Source of the DNA: Arthrobacter sp. zg-Y769
GTDB taxonomy: Bacteria; Actinomycetota; Actinomycetes; Actinomycetales; Micrococcaceae
NCBI RefSeq assembly: GCF_020907405.1
Contig: NZ_JAJJOE010000013.1
Span: 1 to 64,000 of the forward strand
Length of the DNA: 64,000 bases
Direction: 5' to 3'
Position 1 is the first letter of the stretch, and each line of letters opens with the position of its first letter. Position numbers and translations under genes: made by a program. Positions 16,399 through 25,606 of the stretch are shown here, one piece after another. The notes beneath the pieces are model-generated. The model saw nothing but the letters and a program-made list of their open reading frames with translations. It did not search any database and had not been told where the DNA came from.

Positions 16399-18513
16399 TC
16401 AGGCGAGCCTGCCGGTCAGCGCTTCCCAGAGGAATTCGTAGGACATGGCGTGCATCCGGGCCGACTGCCGGTTGTCCGCCGCACCGGCGTGCCCGCCTTC
16501 CAGCGCCTCGTGGAACCAGACCTTATCCGCGCCCAGGGCCTTCATCCGTGCGGCCATCTTGCGGGCCTGCACCGGACCCACCCGGTCATCGCTGGTGGCT
16601 GTCCAGATCAGCGTGGGCGGATAGGAAACATCTTCCTTGATCAGGTGGTAGGGCGAGAACGTCTGAACGAACTCCCACTGCTCGGGATCATCCGGATCGC
16701 CGTACTCGGCAATCCAGGAATAGCCGGCGGAAAGCTTGGTGTAACGGCGCATGTCCAGCAGCGGCACTCCGCAGGACACAGCGCCGAACAGATGCGGATA
16801 GGTGGTGAGCATGTTGCCTACCAGCAGGCCGCCGTTGCTGCGGCCGGTGCAGCCCAGATGGTCCCGGGAGGTGACGCCGCGGGCCACCAGGTCCTCGGCG
16901 ACGGCGGCGAAATCCTCATACGCCCGGTGCCGGTTTTCCTGCAGCGCGGCACGGTGCCATTCGGGTCCGTACTCTCCGCCGCCGCGGATGTTGGCCAGCA
17001 CGTAGACGCCGTGCCGTTCAACGCCGGCGGCGTCCGTGGTGCGCCGCTCCAGCCAGCCGCGGCCCACCACGGCGCTGTAGGCGGGGGTCAGGGAGGCTTC
17101 GAATCCGCCGTAGCCGTTGAGCAGCGTGGGGTTCCCGCCGTCGAGCACCAGGTCCTGCGGCCCCACCTGGAAGTAGGGGATCCTGGTGCCGTCGGCGGAC
17201 ACGGCGAAGTGCTGTTCGACGGTGAGTCCGCCGGTTTCGAACAACGCCGGCGTGGTTTTTACCGTCCCGGCCCGGCCGGTGCCGTCCAGGGTGCCGCGGG
17301 ACAGGGTGGACGGTGTGAGGAACCCGGTGCTGACCAGCCAGTAATCGTTGCCGGCTGCTTCGTCCTCGTCATCCACCGCGTACGCGTCCACCGAGTGCAG
17401 CGGCGGGCAGGCATCCAGGATGTCCGACCGCCAGCCGTCTTCGGGGGTGAGGACCAGGATTTCGGAGCTGACATCGCGCAGCAGGTTCAGCAGCAGCCGG
17501 TCCCGGGTCCAGCTCCAGGACTGCAGCGACGTGGACGCATCCGGGGTGAAGAGGCGGTGGACGCTCCGGTTTCCGGCAGTGAAATCCGCCAGCGACGCGG
17601 CCAGCAGCGAACCGGCGGGGTGGGTGACGCCGTCGAGCTCCCAGTCCGTGCGCGGCCGCAGCAGCAGCCACTGGCGGTGCACATCCACATTTACATCCAG
17701 CGGGACATCAAGCTGCACCCAGTCGCTGCCCTCCCGCAGGAAGGTGCGCGTGTTGTAGAAGTCGATGATGTCCACGGCCAGGTCCCGCTCGAAGCCCGGT
17801 GTCTGGTCCCGCTGCACCACGGCCATCATGTGCTCTTCGGGGACCTCGAAGAAGGGTTCGGCGTCTTTCAATTCCTGCCCGCGGCGCAGGATGCGGCTGG
17901 TGCGCGGGTAGGAGGAGGTGGTCATCGATCCCGGACCGAAGTCCGTTCCCACGTAGAGGCTGTCCTCGCCGGCCCAGCTGATCCGGCTCTTCGCCGCGGG
18001 AATGTCGAACCCTCCGGACACGAAGGCGCGCTCGACGACGTCGAACTCCCGGTAGCGGGCCGCGTCCCCGCCGTCGGGGGACAGGGCCACCAATGCACGG
18101 CGGTAGGAGACGCCGTCGGCGGGGCGCAGGAACATCGACCCGCCCCAGACCCACTCGGTGCCCTCGGCGGCGCTGAGCTCATCCAGGTCCAGCAGGACCT
18201 CCCACTCGGTGTCGGCAGCCGTGTAGCTCTGCCAGGTGGTGCGGCGCCACAGCCCCTTGGGGTGCCGGGCGTCGCGCCAGAAGTTGTAATAGTGTTCCCC
18301 GCGCTTGGCGACCATCGGGATCCGGTCCGTGGAGTCCAGGACCTCGAGCAGGCGCTCCTCGGTCTGTTCGAACCCGGTGCGCGCGAGCAGCTTCTCGGTT
18401 ACGGCGTTCTCGGAACGGACCCAGTCCAGCTGCTTTTCTCCGTAGATATCCTCCAGCCAGAGGAACTCATCTTCAGGGGCTGACGTGGCGGTGTCGAGGT
18501 TCGGGGATGTCAT
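16399..18513 (-). CDS. Prolyl oligopeptidase family serine peptidase (S9A)
   Basis: The 704-aa protein combines an N-terminal seven-bladed propeller (about residues 75-420) and a C-terminal alpha/beta hydrolase domain. The beginning EFLWLEDIYGEKQLDWVRSEN is the typical S9A N-terminus. The catalytic Ser lies in GCTGRSNGGLLVGNM, the Asp in ATSDDRVGPVQARKM and the His in ALEGGHAGAADNRQ. These enzymes cleave short proline-containing peptides. No signal peptide is seen, so it should be cytoplasmic. It is probably leaderless: minus-strand TAGGAT lies exactly 6 nt before ATG 18513. It is divergent from the FAD/NAD(P)-binding gene. Confidence 0.92.
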   Translation of the reverse strand: MTSPNLDTATSAPEDEFLWLEDIYGEKQLDWVRSENAVTEKLLARTGFEQTEERLLEVLDSTDRIPMVAKRGEHYYNFWRDARHPKGLWRRTTWQSYTAADTEWEVLLDLDELSAAEGTEWVWGGSMFLRPADGVSYRRALVALSPDGGDAARYREFDVVERAFVSGGFDIPAAKSRISWAGEDSLYVGTDFGPGSMTTSSYPRTSRILRRGQELKDAEPFFEVPEEHMMAVVQRDQTPGFERDLAVDIIDFYNTRTFLREGSDWVQLDVPLDVNVDVHRQWLLLRPRTDWELDGVTHPAGSLLAASLADFTAGNRSVHRLFTPDASTSLQSWSWTRDRLLLNLLRDVSSEILVLTPEDGWRSDILDACPPLHSVDAYAVDDEDEAAGNDYWLVSTGFLTPSTLSRGTLDGTGRAGTVKTTPALFETGGLTVEQHFAVSADGTRIPYFQVGPQDLVLDGGNPTLLNGYGGFEASLTPAYSAVVGRGWLERRTTDAAGVERHGVYVLANIRGGGEYGPEWHRAALQENRHRAYEDFAAVAEDLVARGVTSRDHLGCTGRSNGGLLVGNMLTTYPHLFGAVSCGVPLLDMRRYTKLSAGYSWIAEYGDPDDPEQWEFVQTFSPYHLIKEDVSYPPTLIWTATSDDRVGPVQARKMAARMKALGADKVWFHEALEGGHAGAADNRQSARMHAMSYEFLWEALTGRLA

Positions 18514-18519
18514 GTGCCC

Positions 18520-18601
18520 ATCCTAGCGACCGCGTCCTTCCGGCCCGGAGGGAGGTGTTCCCGCCTGCCCGAACCCGCGCTGCTCCCGCTCCGGATACCC
18601 T
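18520..18601. promoter_or_regulatory. Divergent pair of leaderless-type promoters
   Basis: Two TANNNT boxes face apart. On the minus strand TAGGAT (18520-18525) is followed after 6 nt by ATG 18513. On the plus strand TACCCT (18596-18601) is followed after 6 nt by ATG 18608. Neither gene has a ribosome-binding site. Inferred from motif and spacing. Confidence 0.55.
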
Positions 18602-18607
18602 AGATGG

Positions 18608-20605
18608 ATGGATCACACGCAGAGTTTCCGGGTAGCTGTCATTGGCGCAGGACCCCGCGGCCTCTCCGTAGTGGACCGGCTCCTGACTCACCGGCGTGCT
18701 TCCGCGCAGCGCCCGCCCCTGCGCATTGAACTGATTGATCCGTTTAATCCGGGGCCGGGGCACGTCTGGCGCACCAACCAGTCGCGGCTGTTCCTGATGA
18801 ACACCCCGGCACTGTTTCCGACTGTGGTGCCTGCCGGCGATACCGTCCGCGACCTGCTGCCCTCGCCGGCCGGACTCTCCTTCAACCAGTGGCGCGAGCT
18901 GATGAACGCCGGCACCCGCGCGGCGGAGGGCCTCTCCGCCGGCGACCGCGAGGAGCTGGCCGCCCTGGGCGCCGCTGATTTCCCCAGCCGCCCACTGTAC
19001 GGCCGCTATCTGGAATGGACCTATGACCAGCTGCGGAAAACCGCTGCCGAGGACGGCGTCGAGCTGGTGCACCGCCGGACCGAAGCGCTGGGCATCTCCC
19101 GGGAAGGAAACGGCCGGCTGGTCATCGAGCTGGAGGGGCGGCAGGTCCTGGCCGCGGACGCCGTCGTGCTGGCCCTGGGCCACCTGCCGGCACTGCTTTC
19201 CGCCGAACAGGCGCGCCTGCAGGAAGCTGCCGAACGCCACGGCCTGACGTACTTCCCGCCCGCGGTACCCGCCGACGTCGACTTCTCCCGCCTGCCGGCC
19301 GGGGAGCCCGTGCTGGTGCGGGGGCTGGGCCTGAACTTCTTCGACGTGATGGCTGCCGCCACCGTCGGCCGGGGCGGACGGTACGTTTCCACCGGGCAGC
19401 CCGCTGGCCGCGCGCTGCGTTATGAGCCCTCGGGCCGGGAACCGCAGCTGATCGCCGCCTCGCGCCGTGGCACCCCTTACCGGGCGAAGGCCAAACTGGA
19501 CTCCTACGTTCCGCGCGGAGTCCACCTCCGCTGGCTGACCCGCGACAGGGCGCTCGCCTTCCGCGCCGACGGTCTGCTGCCCGGTTTTGACCACGACCTG
19601 TGGCCGCTGCTGCACCGGGACGCGGTGTGGGCGTATTACAGCACGCTGGTCCGGGTGGCTCCGGAGGAGTTGAACGGCTCCGCCGCCGAGTTCCTGGACC
19701 GGCTGGAAGCAGCACTGAATCTTCCGGGACCGGAGTGGGACGCGGCGAAGGAAGCAGTGCTGGACGCCTACGTTCCGTCCAACCGCCGCACCAACCTTGA
19801 GGCTTTGGCCCAGCCGCTGGGACGCCGCCCCTTCAGCGGCGCCTCCGACGCGGATGACGCCGTCCTGGCCTATCTGGAGGAGGACGCCGCCGGTTCCGCC
19901 GCCGGGGAAGACGATCCGTTGAAGATGGCGATCGGCGCGCTCAACGCCGGACGCAGCCTGCTGAAGGCGGTAGTGGCCGACGGCGGGCTGGCGGAAGCGT
20001 CCTGGCTGTCCGAACTGCGGGGCTGGTTTGAGCCGCTGGTGGAAGGACTGGCCAGCGGTCCGCCGCCGGAACGGATCGAACAGCTGGCGGCGCTGGTCCG
20101 CGCCGGCCTGGTGCACTTTGTTGGCCCCGATCCCCGTTTTGACGTAGATGAGGCCCGCGGTGTGTTCACGGCATCCTCCCCCTGGGTGGGTACCGAGTAC
20201 GCGGCGTCCACCCTGATGGAGGCCATGATGCCGCCCAACCGGGTGGACCGCAGTGTCTCACCGCTGCTGGCCGGACTGATCCGGGACGGACTGGCCCGGC
20301 CGAAGGTGATGATGTCCGGGGACGGCACCCCCGTGCTGACCCCCGGGCTGGACGTCACCCTGCCGCCCTACCGGGTAGTGGGCATCAGCGGCGAACCGGT
20401 GGACAACCTGTTTGTGCTCGGACTGCAGCTTTCCTCGGTCCAATGGGGGACGGCGATTGCCGCCGAGGCCGGCGCTCCCGCAGCGGAAGGCTCGCGGACG
20501 CTGCAGGATGCGGACGCGATCGCGGCCGCGGTGCTGTCCGCGGCGGCGGCGTCCGGGCCGGTCTCCCGGATACCCTCCGCCGAGACGGAACCGGCACAGA
20601 CCTAG
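18608..20605 (+). CDS. FAD/NAD(P)-binding protein of the NAD_binding_9 type
   Basis: The 665-aa protein begins with a Rossmann dinucleotide-binding motif, VAVIGAGPRGLSVVDRLL (residues 9-26). It continues with IELIDPFNPGPGHVW and MNTPALFPTVV, characteristic of the PF13454 group of large flavoproteins. A second segment VVLALGHLPALLS lies near 190. The C-terminal third contains Ala/Glu-rich linkers and the conserved-looking VDRSVSPLLAGLIRDGLA. Members have been linked to siderophore or antibiotic tailoring, but most are uncharacterised. No membrane segment is present. The start is supported by a TACCCT box 6 nt upstream (leaderless). Confidence 0.8.
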   Translation: MDHTQSFRVAVIGAGPRGLSVVDRLLTHRRASAQRPPLRIELIDPFNPGPGHVWRTNQSRLFLMNTPALFPTVVPAGDTVRDLLPSPAGLSFNQWRELMNAGTRAAEGLSAGDREELAALGAADFPSRPLYGRYLEWTYDQLRKTAAEDGVELVHRRTEALGISREGNGRLVIELEGRQVLAADAVVLALGHLPALLSAEQARLQEAAERHGLTYFPPAVPADVDFSRLPAGEPVLVRGLGLNFFDVMAAATVGRGGRYVSTGQPAGRALRYEPSGREPQLIAASRRGTPYRAKAKLDSYVPRGVHLRWLTRDRALAFRADGLLPGFDHDLWPLLHRDAVWAYYSTLVRVAPEELNGSAAEFLDRLEAALNLPGPEWDAAKEAVLDAYVPSNRRTNLEALAQPLGRRPFSGASDADDAVLAYLEEDAAGSAAGEDDPLKMAIGALNAGRSLLKAVVADGGLAEASWLSELRGWFEPLVEGLASGPPPERIEQLAALVRAGLVHFVGPDPRFDVDEARGVFTASSPWVGTEYAASTLMEAMMPPNRVDRSVSPLLAGLIRDGLARPKVMMSGDGTPVLTPGLDVTLPPYRVVGISGEPVDNLFVLGLQLSSVQWGTAIAAEAGAPAAEGSRTLQDADAIAAAVLSAAAASGPVSRIPSAETEPAQT

Positions 20606-20908
20606 AAGGCGCACATGCGGGCCCGGCAGAAAAAAGAAGCGGTCAATCCAATCAATTCCCCCAGTTGTTCGGCGCGGATTTTCCGGGCCGGTGAGGGGGA
20701 CACTAACAGCGCGCCAGGTGTCCTGGCGTGAGTCGCGTTGAAGCGTAGCCAGGACGACGACGGGGGGGGGGCGCGGCGGGGTGGGGGGGGGGGCGGGGGG
20801 GGGTAGGGGGGGGGGCGGGGTTTGACGGTCCGCCCGCAGGCCCCGGGCGCCCCCCACCATTGGGGGGGGCCCGCCGTCGTCGTTTACCTGCCGGTATCCG
20901 TTACCGGA
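20606..20908. other. Gene-free gap with G-homopolymer patch inside a GC hairpin
   Basis: Between 20758 and 20870 the sequence degenerates into runs of G (and a few C) with no normal composition. It is flanked by complementary arms GGACGACGACGG (about 20751) and CCGCCGTCGTCGT (about 20872). Very probably a strong terminator hairpin between two convergent genes that was not resolved correctly by sequencing or assembly. No coding potential seen. Confidence 0.65.
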
Positions 20909-22402
20909 TTAGAACGGGTATTCGCGCGGAGCGTGCTGGACGCTGATGGTGTGGTCCGTGGTGAATTCGTCGATGGCCCACTCGCCGTTGAAGCGGCCGA
21001 GGCCGGAGTTCTTCTCGCCGCCGAAGGCAATGTGCGCCTCGTCCTGGACCGGGAAGTCGTTGACGTGGGTCATGCCTGCCTTGATGCGGCGGGCGAACTT
21101 GACGCCTTCCTCCAGGTTTGAGGTGAACACGGCGCTGGAGAGGCCGAGGTCGGTGTCATTGGCCAGGGCCAGTGCGTCCTCGGCATCCTTGGCGCGCATG
21201 ATCCCGGCGATGGGGCCGAAGATTTCCTCGCGGGCCAGCTCCATGTCCTTGGTGACGTCGGCGAAGACGGTCGGGGAAAGTACCTGGCCGTTGATTTCGC
21301 CTTCAATCATCAGGCGCGCGCCTTCGGACTTCGCGGTCTCGATCTTGGTCTTCAGACCTTCGAGCTGCTTGGCGTTGATGATCGGGCCCACAACGTTCTT
21401 CGGGTCGGTCGGATCGCCGGCGTTCAGCGTCTTGACGTGTGCGGTGAACTTCTCGACGAACTCGTCATAGACGGCATCCTCGACGATGATCCGGTTCACG
21501 GCCATGCAGATCTGTCCCTGGTGCAGGAACTTGCCCATCGCAGCGGCGCGGACGGCCTGGTCCACGTCGGCATCCGCGAGCACCACGAACGGGCTATTGC
21601 CGCCGAGCTCAAGCGCCGTGTACTTCAGCGTGGCACCGGTGGCAGCCAGGGCGCCGATGTTCTTGCCCACCGGAGTGGAGCCGGTGAAGGAGATCATCCG
21701 CGGAGTCGGGTGCTCTACGAAGGCGTCGCCGATCTCCGAGCCGGCGCCGACGACGGCGTTCAGCACGCCTGCGGGCAGGCCGGCCTCTTCGAAGATCTTG
21801 GCGATGATGAGGGCGCCGGTGACCGGGGTGTCGCTGGCCGGCTTCAAGACGACGGCGTTACCGAGGGCCAGGGCCGGAGCCACGGAGCGCTGGGAGAGGT
21901 GGAGCGGGAAGTTCCACGGGCTGATGACGCCGACGACGCCCAGCGGTGCGCGGTACACGCGCAATTCCTTGTTCGGGGTGTCCGAATCCATGATCTTGCC
22001 GGCCACGCGGTGCGGGAACGTGGCTGCCTCGCGGGTGATGGAGGCGGCGGAGGCAACTTCAATGTTGGCCTTCAGCATGGTGCTGCCGGATTCGGCGTTG
22101 AGCCAGGCGATGATCTCGTCGCGGCGTTCGTCGAAAATCTCTGCGGCGCGGGCGATTACGGTGCGGCGCTCATTCGGGGTCCGGGCTGCCCAATCCTTCT
22201 GGGCTTCCTCGGCGGCGGCGTATGCATCGTTCAAGTCTTCGCGGGAGGCCTGCTGCATGGTCATCAGCTGCGAACCATCAAAGGGGTTGGTGTCCGTGAG
22301 GGTCTTCTCCGAACGGCCGTCGCGCCACTGGCCGCCAATGAACTGCTTCGCCGGAATCCAGTCGGTGAGGGCCGGGGAGGTCGATTCGAGCTGAGTTGTC
22401 AT
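20909..22402 (-). CDS. NAD(P)-dependent aldehyde dehydrogenase (benzaldehyde/vanillin dehydrogenase-like)
   Basis: The 497-aa ALDH superfamily enzyme oxidises an aldehyde to the acid with NAD(P)+. The cofactor region shows [13 protein letters not shown] and [16 protein letters not shown]. The [10 protein letters not shown] loop is followed by the general base Glu in [13 protein letters not shown] and the catalytic Cys in [12 protein letters not shown]. The C-terminus has [22 protein letters not shown], of the type seen in benzaldehyde and vanillin dehydrogenases, so an aromatic aldehyde substrate is plausible but unproven. AGGAGAAA lies just before the ATG. It is divergent from the membrane protein gene at 22607. 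Confidence 0.92.
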   Translation of the reverse strand: MTTQLESTSPALTDWIPAKQFIGGQWRDGRSEKTLTDTNPFDGSQLMTMQQASREDLNDAYAAAEEAQKDWAARTPNERRTVIARAAEIFDERRDEIIAWLNAESGSTMLKANIEVASAASITREAATFPHRVAGKIMDSDTPNKELRVYRAPLGVVGVISPWNFPLHLSQRSVAPALALGNAVVLKPASDTPVTGALIIAKIFEEAGLPAGVLNAVVGAGSEIGDAFVEHPTPRMISFTGSTPVGKNIGALAATGATLKYTALELGGNSPFVVLADADVDQAVRAAAMGKFLHQGQICMAVNRIIVEDAVYDEFVEKFTAHVKTLNAGDPTDPKNVVGPIINAKQLEGLKTKIETAKSEGARLMIEGEINGQVLSPTVFADVTKDMELAREEIFGPIAGIMRAKDAEDALALANDTDLGLSSAVFTSNLEEGVKFARRIKAGMTHVNDFPVQDEAHIAFGGEKNSGLGRFNGEWAIDEFTTDHTISVQHAPREYPF

Positions 22403-22606
22403 GATTTCTCCTAGATGAATCTTGACGGTGTATTACCGGGTACAACCCGGGCGGGGCCGGATCAATTCCCGACGGGCGAGGGAATGGACTGTCAAGGGTT
22501 CCCAAAACTAAGTACCCTTTTTATTTTCCCCGCTTCGGCCTAGCGTTGGGCGTACCAGTGGCCAACGGGCATTTGTCCGGCTGCTCTTACGGCAAAGGAC
22601 ACCTTC

Positions 22607-23263
22607 ATGAGCACGAGCGCAAGCGCGGCGGGAGACCACGGGCGAGACGAAGCGGACCGGGGCAGGCGGCGAGCCGGGACGGACCCAACTCCGGACGGAC
22701 AGCGCGGCGGTGGCGGGGGAGATGACATCAGCCGCCGGCGGGTGGTTGAGCGTGAGAAAGCCACCTTCGGCGGGGTGAAGATCGGGTCGGCGTTTTTTGG
22801 CTGGCTGACCGCCGTCGGCACCACCGTGCTGCTGAGCGCCCTGGCAACAGCCCTGGGTGCAGCGGTGCTCGCCAATGACGACAATCCGGACAGCACGGCC
22901 ATCACGATCACGGGGACGATCATCCTGCTGGTGATTTTGTTCGTGGCTTACTACTGCGGCGGATACGTGGCAGGGAGGATGGCCCGGTTTAACGGGATGA
23001 AGCAGGGTATTGCGGTGTGGGTCTGGGCAGTGGTGATTGCCATTGTCGCAGCCATCCTGGCCGCGATCGCCGGAGACCAGTTCAACATCCTGGTTGAGCT
23101 CAACGGATTCCCCCAGATTCCGATTTTCGGTGACAACGCGACGGCGTCGACAATCATCGCGGCCCTTGTGGCCGCGGCAGTGGCCTTGATCGGAGCCATC
23201 CTCGGCGGTCTGGGCGGCATGCGCTTCCACCGCCGGGTGGACAAAGCCGGCCTGGGCGACTGA
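22607..23263 (+). CDS. Four-TM membrane protein with disordered N-terminus
   Basis: The 218-aa protein starts with about 55 polar, Gly/Arg/Asp-rich residues predicted to be disordered. Four hydrophobic segments follow: about residues 62-85, 98-122, 128-155 and 180-205. GGYVAGRMARFNG between TM2 and TM3 is a common motif of YrzE/TIGR04086-type small membrane proteins. No enzymatic residues are apparent. AAAGGACA lies 7 nt before the ATG. The next gene encodes a PRC/DUF2382 protein on the same strand; the pair could belong to an envelope or general stress response, which is inference from the partner family only. Confidence 0.7.
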   Translation: MSTSASAAGDHGRDEADRGRRRAGTDPTPDGQRGGGGGDDISRRRVVEREKATFGGVKIGSAFFGWLTAVGTTVLLSALATALGAAVLANDDNPDSTAITITGTIILLVILFVAYYCGGYVAGRMARFNGMKQGIAVWVWAVVIAIVAAILAAIAGDQFNILVELNGFPQIPIFGDNATASTIIAALVAAAVALIGAILGGLGGMRFHRRVDKAGLGD

Positions 23264-23377
23264 CCGGCCGAAGCACCTGCCGGCGTCACCGGCGGGAAAA
23301 AGACATGGGGGAAGCGGGGGACGCAGTATCCAGTGCACCACCATGCGCCCGCAAGGCGCGGAATACAGGAGAACAAC

Positions 23378-24355
23378 GTGATCACCAGTGAACAGATCGA
23401 CACGATTATGAACCACGGGACCGTGGAAGGACCCAACGGGGAAAAGATCGGCTCGGCAGGGGATATCTATCTGGATGACGAGTCGGGCCAGCCGGCATGG
23501 GTAACCACCAAGACCGGACTCTTTGGTTCCAAGGAGAGCTTTGTGCCCCTGGCGGAAGCCACGGTCGAGGGATCTGTTGTGCGGGTGCCCTACTCCAAGG
23601 AGATGGTCAAAGACGCGCCGCGGGTGGACAAGGACGGACATCTCAGCGACCAGGAGCAGGACGAGCTTTACAGCTACTACTCCATTGGTTCCTCCCGGAG
23701 CTCGGGAACTTCAGGGACCTCGGGAACCACCACCTCCGGGACCTCCGGCTCCGGCACCTCCGGCCAACGGTCCTCCGGGACCTCCGGGACCTCCGGTACC
23801 TCCGGCACGCGGTCCTCCTCAGGGTCCGGTAGCGGCACGTCGGGCGGCAGCGGAACATCCAGCGGCAGCGGAACGTCCGGCCGGACGGAAAGCAGCCGCG
23901 GCTCCGACCATGGGCAGGTGGGGCACGACACGTCCGGCCCCACCACGGACGACGCGATGACCCGTTCCGAAGAGCAGCTCCACGTTGGCACGCAAAGCCG
24001 GGAGTCCGGCAGGGCGCGCCTGCGTAAGTACGTCACCACGGAGAACGTCACCAAATCGGTTCCGGTCAGCCACGAGGAAGCGCGGATTGAGCGCGAGCCC
24101 ATCACGGACGCCAACCGCGGTTCCGCCATGGACGGACCCGCCATCAGCGAGGAGGAGCACGAAGTGACCCTCCACGCCGAAGAGCCCGTGGTGGAAAAGG
24201 AAGCAGTCCCCGTTGAGCGTGTCCGGCTGGACACCGAAACGGTGACCGAGGAGGCCACGGTGACCGAGGAAGTCAGCAAGGAGCAGATTGACATGGAGGG
24301 CGAAGGCGGGAGTGGCCGCGGCGGGAGCGGCCGCGGCGGCAAGCGCAGCCGCTGA
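23378..24355 (+). CDS. PRC-barrel and DUF2382 domain protein with Ser/Gly/Thr linker
   Basis: The 325-aa soluble protein has an N-terminal PRC-barrel-like domain (residues 1-90: GPNGEKIGSAGDIYLDDESGQPAWVTT split across its strands). A long low-complexity linker (about 103-170) is built from SGTSGTSG-type repeats, and a C-terminal DUF2382 domain (about 195-310) carries the repeated EEARIEREPI / HAEEPVVEKEAVPVERVRL pattern. The tail is Gly/Arg-rich. This architecture is widespread in Arthrobacter-type Actinobacteria and often associated with stress, but its biochemical role is unknown. The start is GTG 23378 with AGGAG 6 nt upstream rather than the earlier in-frame ATG at 23333. Confidence 0.85.
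   Translation: MITSEQIDTIMNHGTVEGPNGEKIGSAGDIYLDDESGQPAWVTTKTGLFGSKESFVPLAEATVEGSVVRVPYSKEMVKDAPRVDKDGHLSDQEQDELYSYYSIGSSRSSGTSGTSGTTTSGTSGSGTSGQRSSGTSGTSGTSGTRSSSGSGSGTSGGSGTSSGSGTSGRTESSRGSDHGQVGHDTSGPTTDDAMTRSEEQLHVGTQSRESGRARLRKYVTTENVTKSVPVSHEEARIEREPITDANRGSAMDGPAISEEEHEVTLHAEEPVVEKEAVPVERVRLDTETVTEEATVTEEVSKEQIDMEGEGGSGRGGSGRGGKRSR
23688..23882 (+). repeat. Short tandem repeats encoding SGT/SGS linker
   Basis: Degenerate 9-12-bp units of the type ACCTCCGGG repeat across about 195 bp within the PRC/DUF2382 gene, encoding SGTSGT and GSGTSG. Such arrays are prone to length change by slippage. Confidence 0.8.
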
Positions 24356-24392
24356 TCCGGACTAGTCCCACTTACGGATAGCTCCCATCTAC

Positions 24393-24432
24393 CCACAGCA
24401 GGCCGCCGGAATCCTCCGGCGGCCTGCTGTGG
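24393..24432. terminator. Bidirectional terminator
   Basis: CCACAGCAGGCCGCCGGA pairs with TCCGGCGGCCTGCTGTGG around a 4-nt loop, between the convergent PRC/DUF2382 and alpha/beta-hydrolase genes. Confidence 0.8.
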
Positions 24433-24454
24433 TTAACGGTGGGTAAAGGGGCGG

Positions 24455-25381
24455 TTAGCCTGTGCCGCCAGGGTGTTCCGCCATCCACCGGTCCAGCAGC
24501 GCCGCGAAATCCGCGCTGCTGCGCTCCGGCCACCAGTGGCCGGCATCCACCTTGGTGATTTCCACCCGGGGGAAACGCTCTTGCAGGCCGGAGACCAGCT
24601 TCGGTGAAAGGAACGGATCCTTTAGCGGAACGATCACCTGCACCGGACCGGCATAACCGGCGTCGGGTACCGCATTGCCGGAGCGGAACATGTTGGCCCG
24701 GTAAAGCTGCAGGCCCCTGACGCCGCTGTCGCCGATTTTCCGGCCGGCGTACTTCTCGTAGCGGGAAGTCAGCAGGTGCTTCCACGCGGCGTCGGGCAGG
24801 ACCGGCACGTGGAAGGCTGCCACGTACCAGCTGCGCAGCGCCTGCAGAAGTGCCTGCGGCCAGAGCCGGGGTGAGTGGAGGCGGGTGCGGAACCAGCGCC
24901 GGAAGTGTCCCAGATCAGGCCCGGAGATGCTGGTGTAACTGAGGATCCTGCCCTGCGCCCGCGGGTCCTGAATGGCCGCCCACCCCTGAATGGATCCCCA
25001 GTCATGGCCCACCAGATGCACGCTTGAGGGGCCGGTGGCGTCGAGGACGGCAAAGAGATCATCGACCAGGAGTTCCAGCCGGTACGGGGCCAGGGCCTTC
25101 TGGCCCTCGGCGTTCGCTGTCACCCGCGAGGCGCCCGCGTTGCGGGTGTCGTAGGTGATGACGTGCCGGTCCGGTGCCAGCCGTTCCACCACGCCGTCGA
25201 ATACATGGTGGTCGTCGGGGTAGCCGTGCACCAGCAGGATACCGGGCATTCCGGGAACCGGTGCGCCGTACTCCTGCACCGCCAGTTCTGCGCCGCGGCT
25301 CCGGACAGTGCTCCGCCGGGCTTCCGTGCCGGGCTCCCGCGGGAACGGTGCTGAGGGAGGCTGCTGTTCGCCCTGGTCCAT
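24455..25381 (-). CDS. Alpha/beta hydrolase, epoxide hydrolase/dehalogenase-like
   Basis: The 308-aa alpha/beta-hydrolase has the elbow motif LVGHDWGSIQGWA, in which Asp replaces Ser as nucleophile, typical of epoxide hydrolases and haloalkane dehalogenases. The oxyanion region is ILLVHGYPDDHHVFDGV and the catalytic His lies in DAGHWWPERSSADF. The cap region (about 140-230) contains two Tyr-rich stretches that could supply epoxide-activating tyrosines. ATG 25381 is chosen with AGAGGAG about 8 nt upstream; the first 30 residues are polar and outside the fold. It is divergent from the ligase gene at 25607. Confidence 0.85.
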   Translation of the reverse strand: MDQGEQQPPSAPFPREPGTEARRSTVRSRGAELAVQEYGAPVPGMPGILLVHGYPDDHHVFDGVVERLAPDRHVITYDTRNAGASRVTANAEGQKALAPYRLELLVDDLFAVLDATGPSSVHLVGHDWGSIQGWAAIQDPRAQGRILSYTSISGPDLGHFRRWFRTRLHSPRLWPQALLQALRSWYVAAFHVPVLPDAAWKHLLTSRYEKYAGRKIGDSGVRGLQLYRANMFRSGNAVPDAGYAGPVQVIVPLKDPFLSPKLVSGLQERFPRVEITKVDAGHWWPERSSADFAALLDRWMAEHPGGTG

Positions 25382-25606
25382 GCGGTACTCCTCTAACGAC
25401 GCCGGCTTCCGCACTTTGTCTGCAGGGATCCCACCATAGCCCCGGACGGCGGTCATCGATGCAGGATTCCACTGTCCGGCCCGCTTAGCCGGGCCGCGAT
25501 GGCATATATCCGCCGCAGAATGGTGCTTGCGAACAATACTAAGGGGCCTTATAGTTGGGCTCCGGGTTGAGTAGCGGCCCCTGGACACTCCGTGAAGGGC
25601 AGGGCC

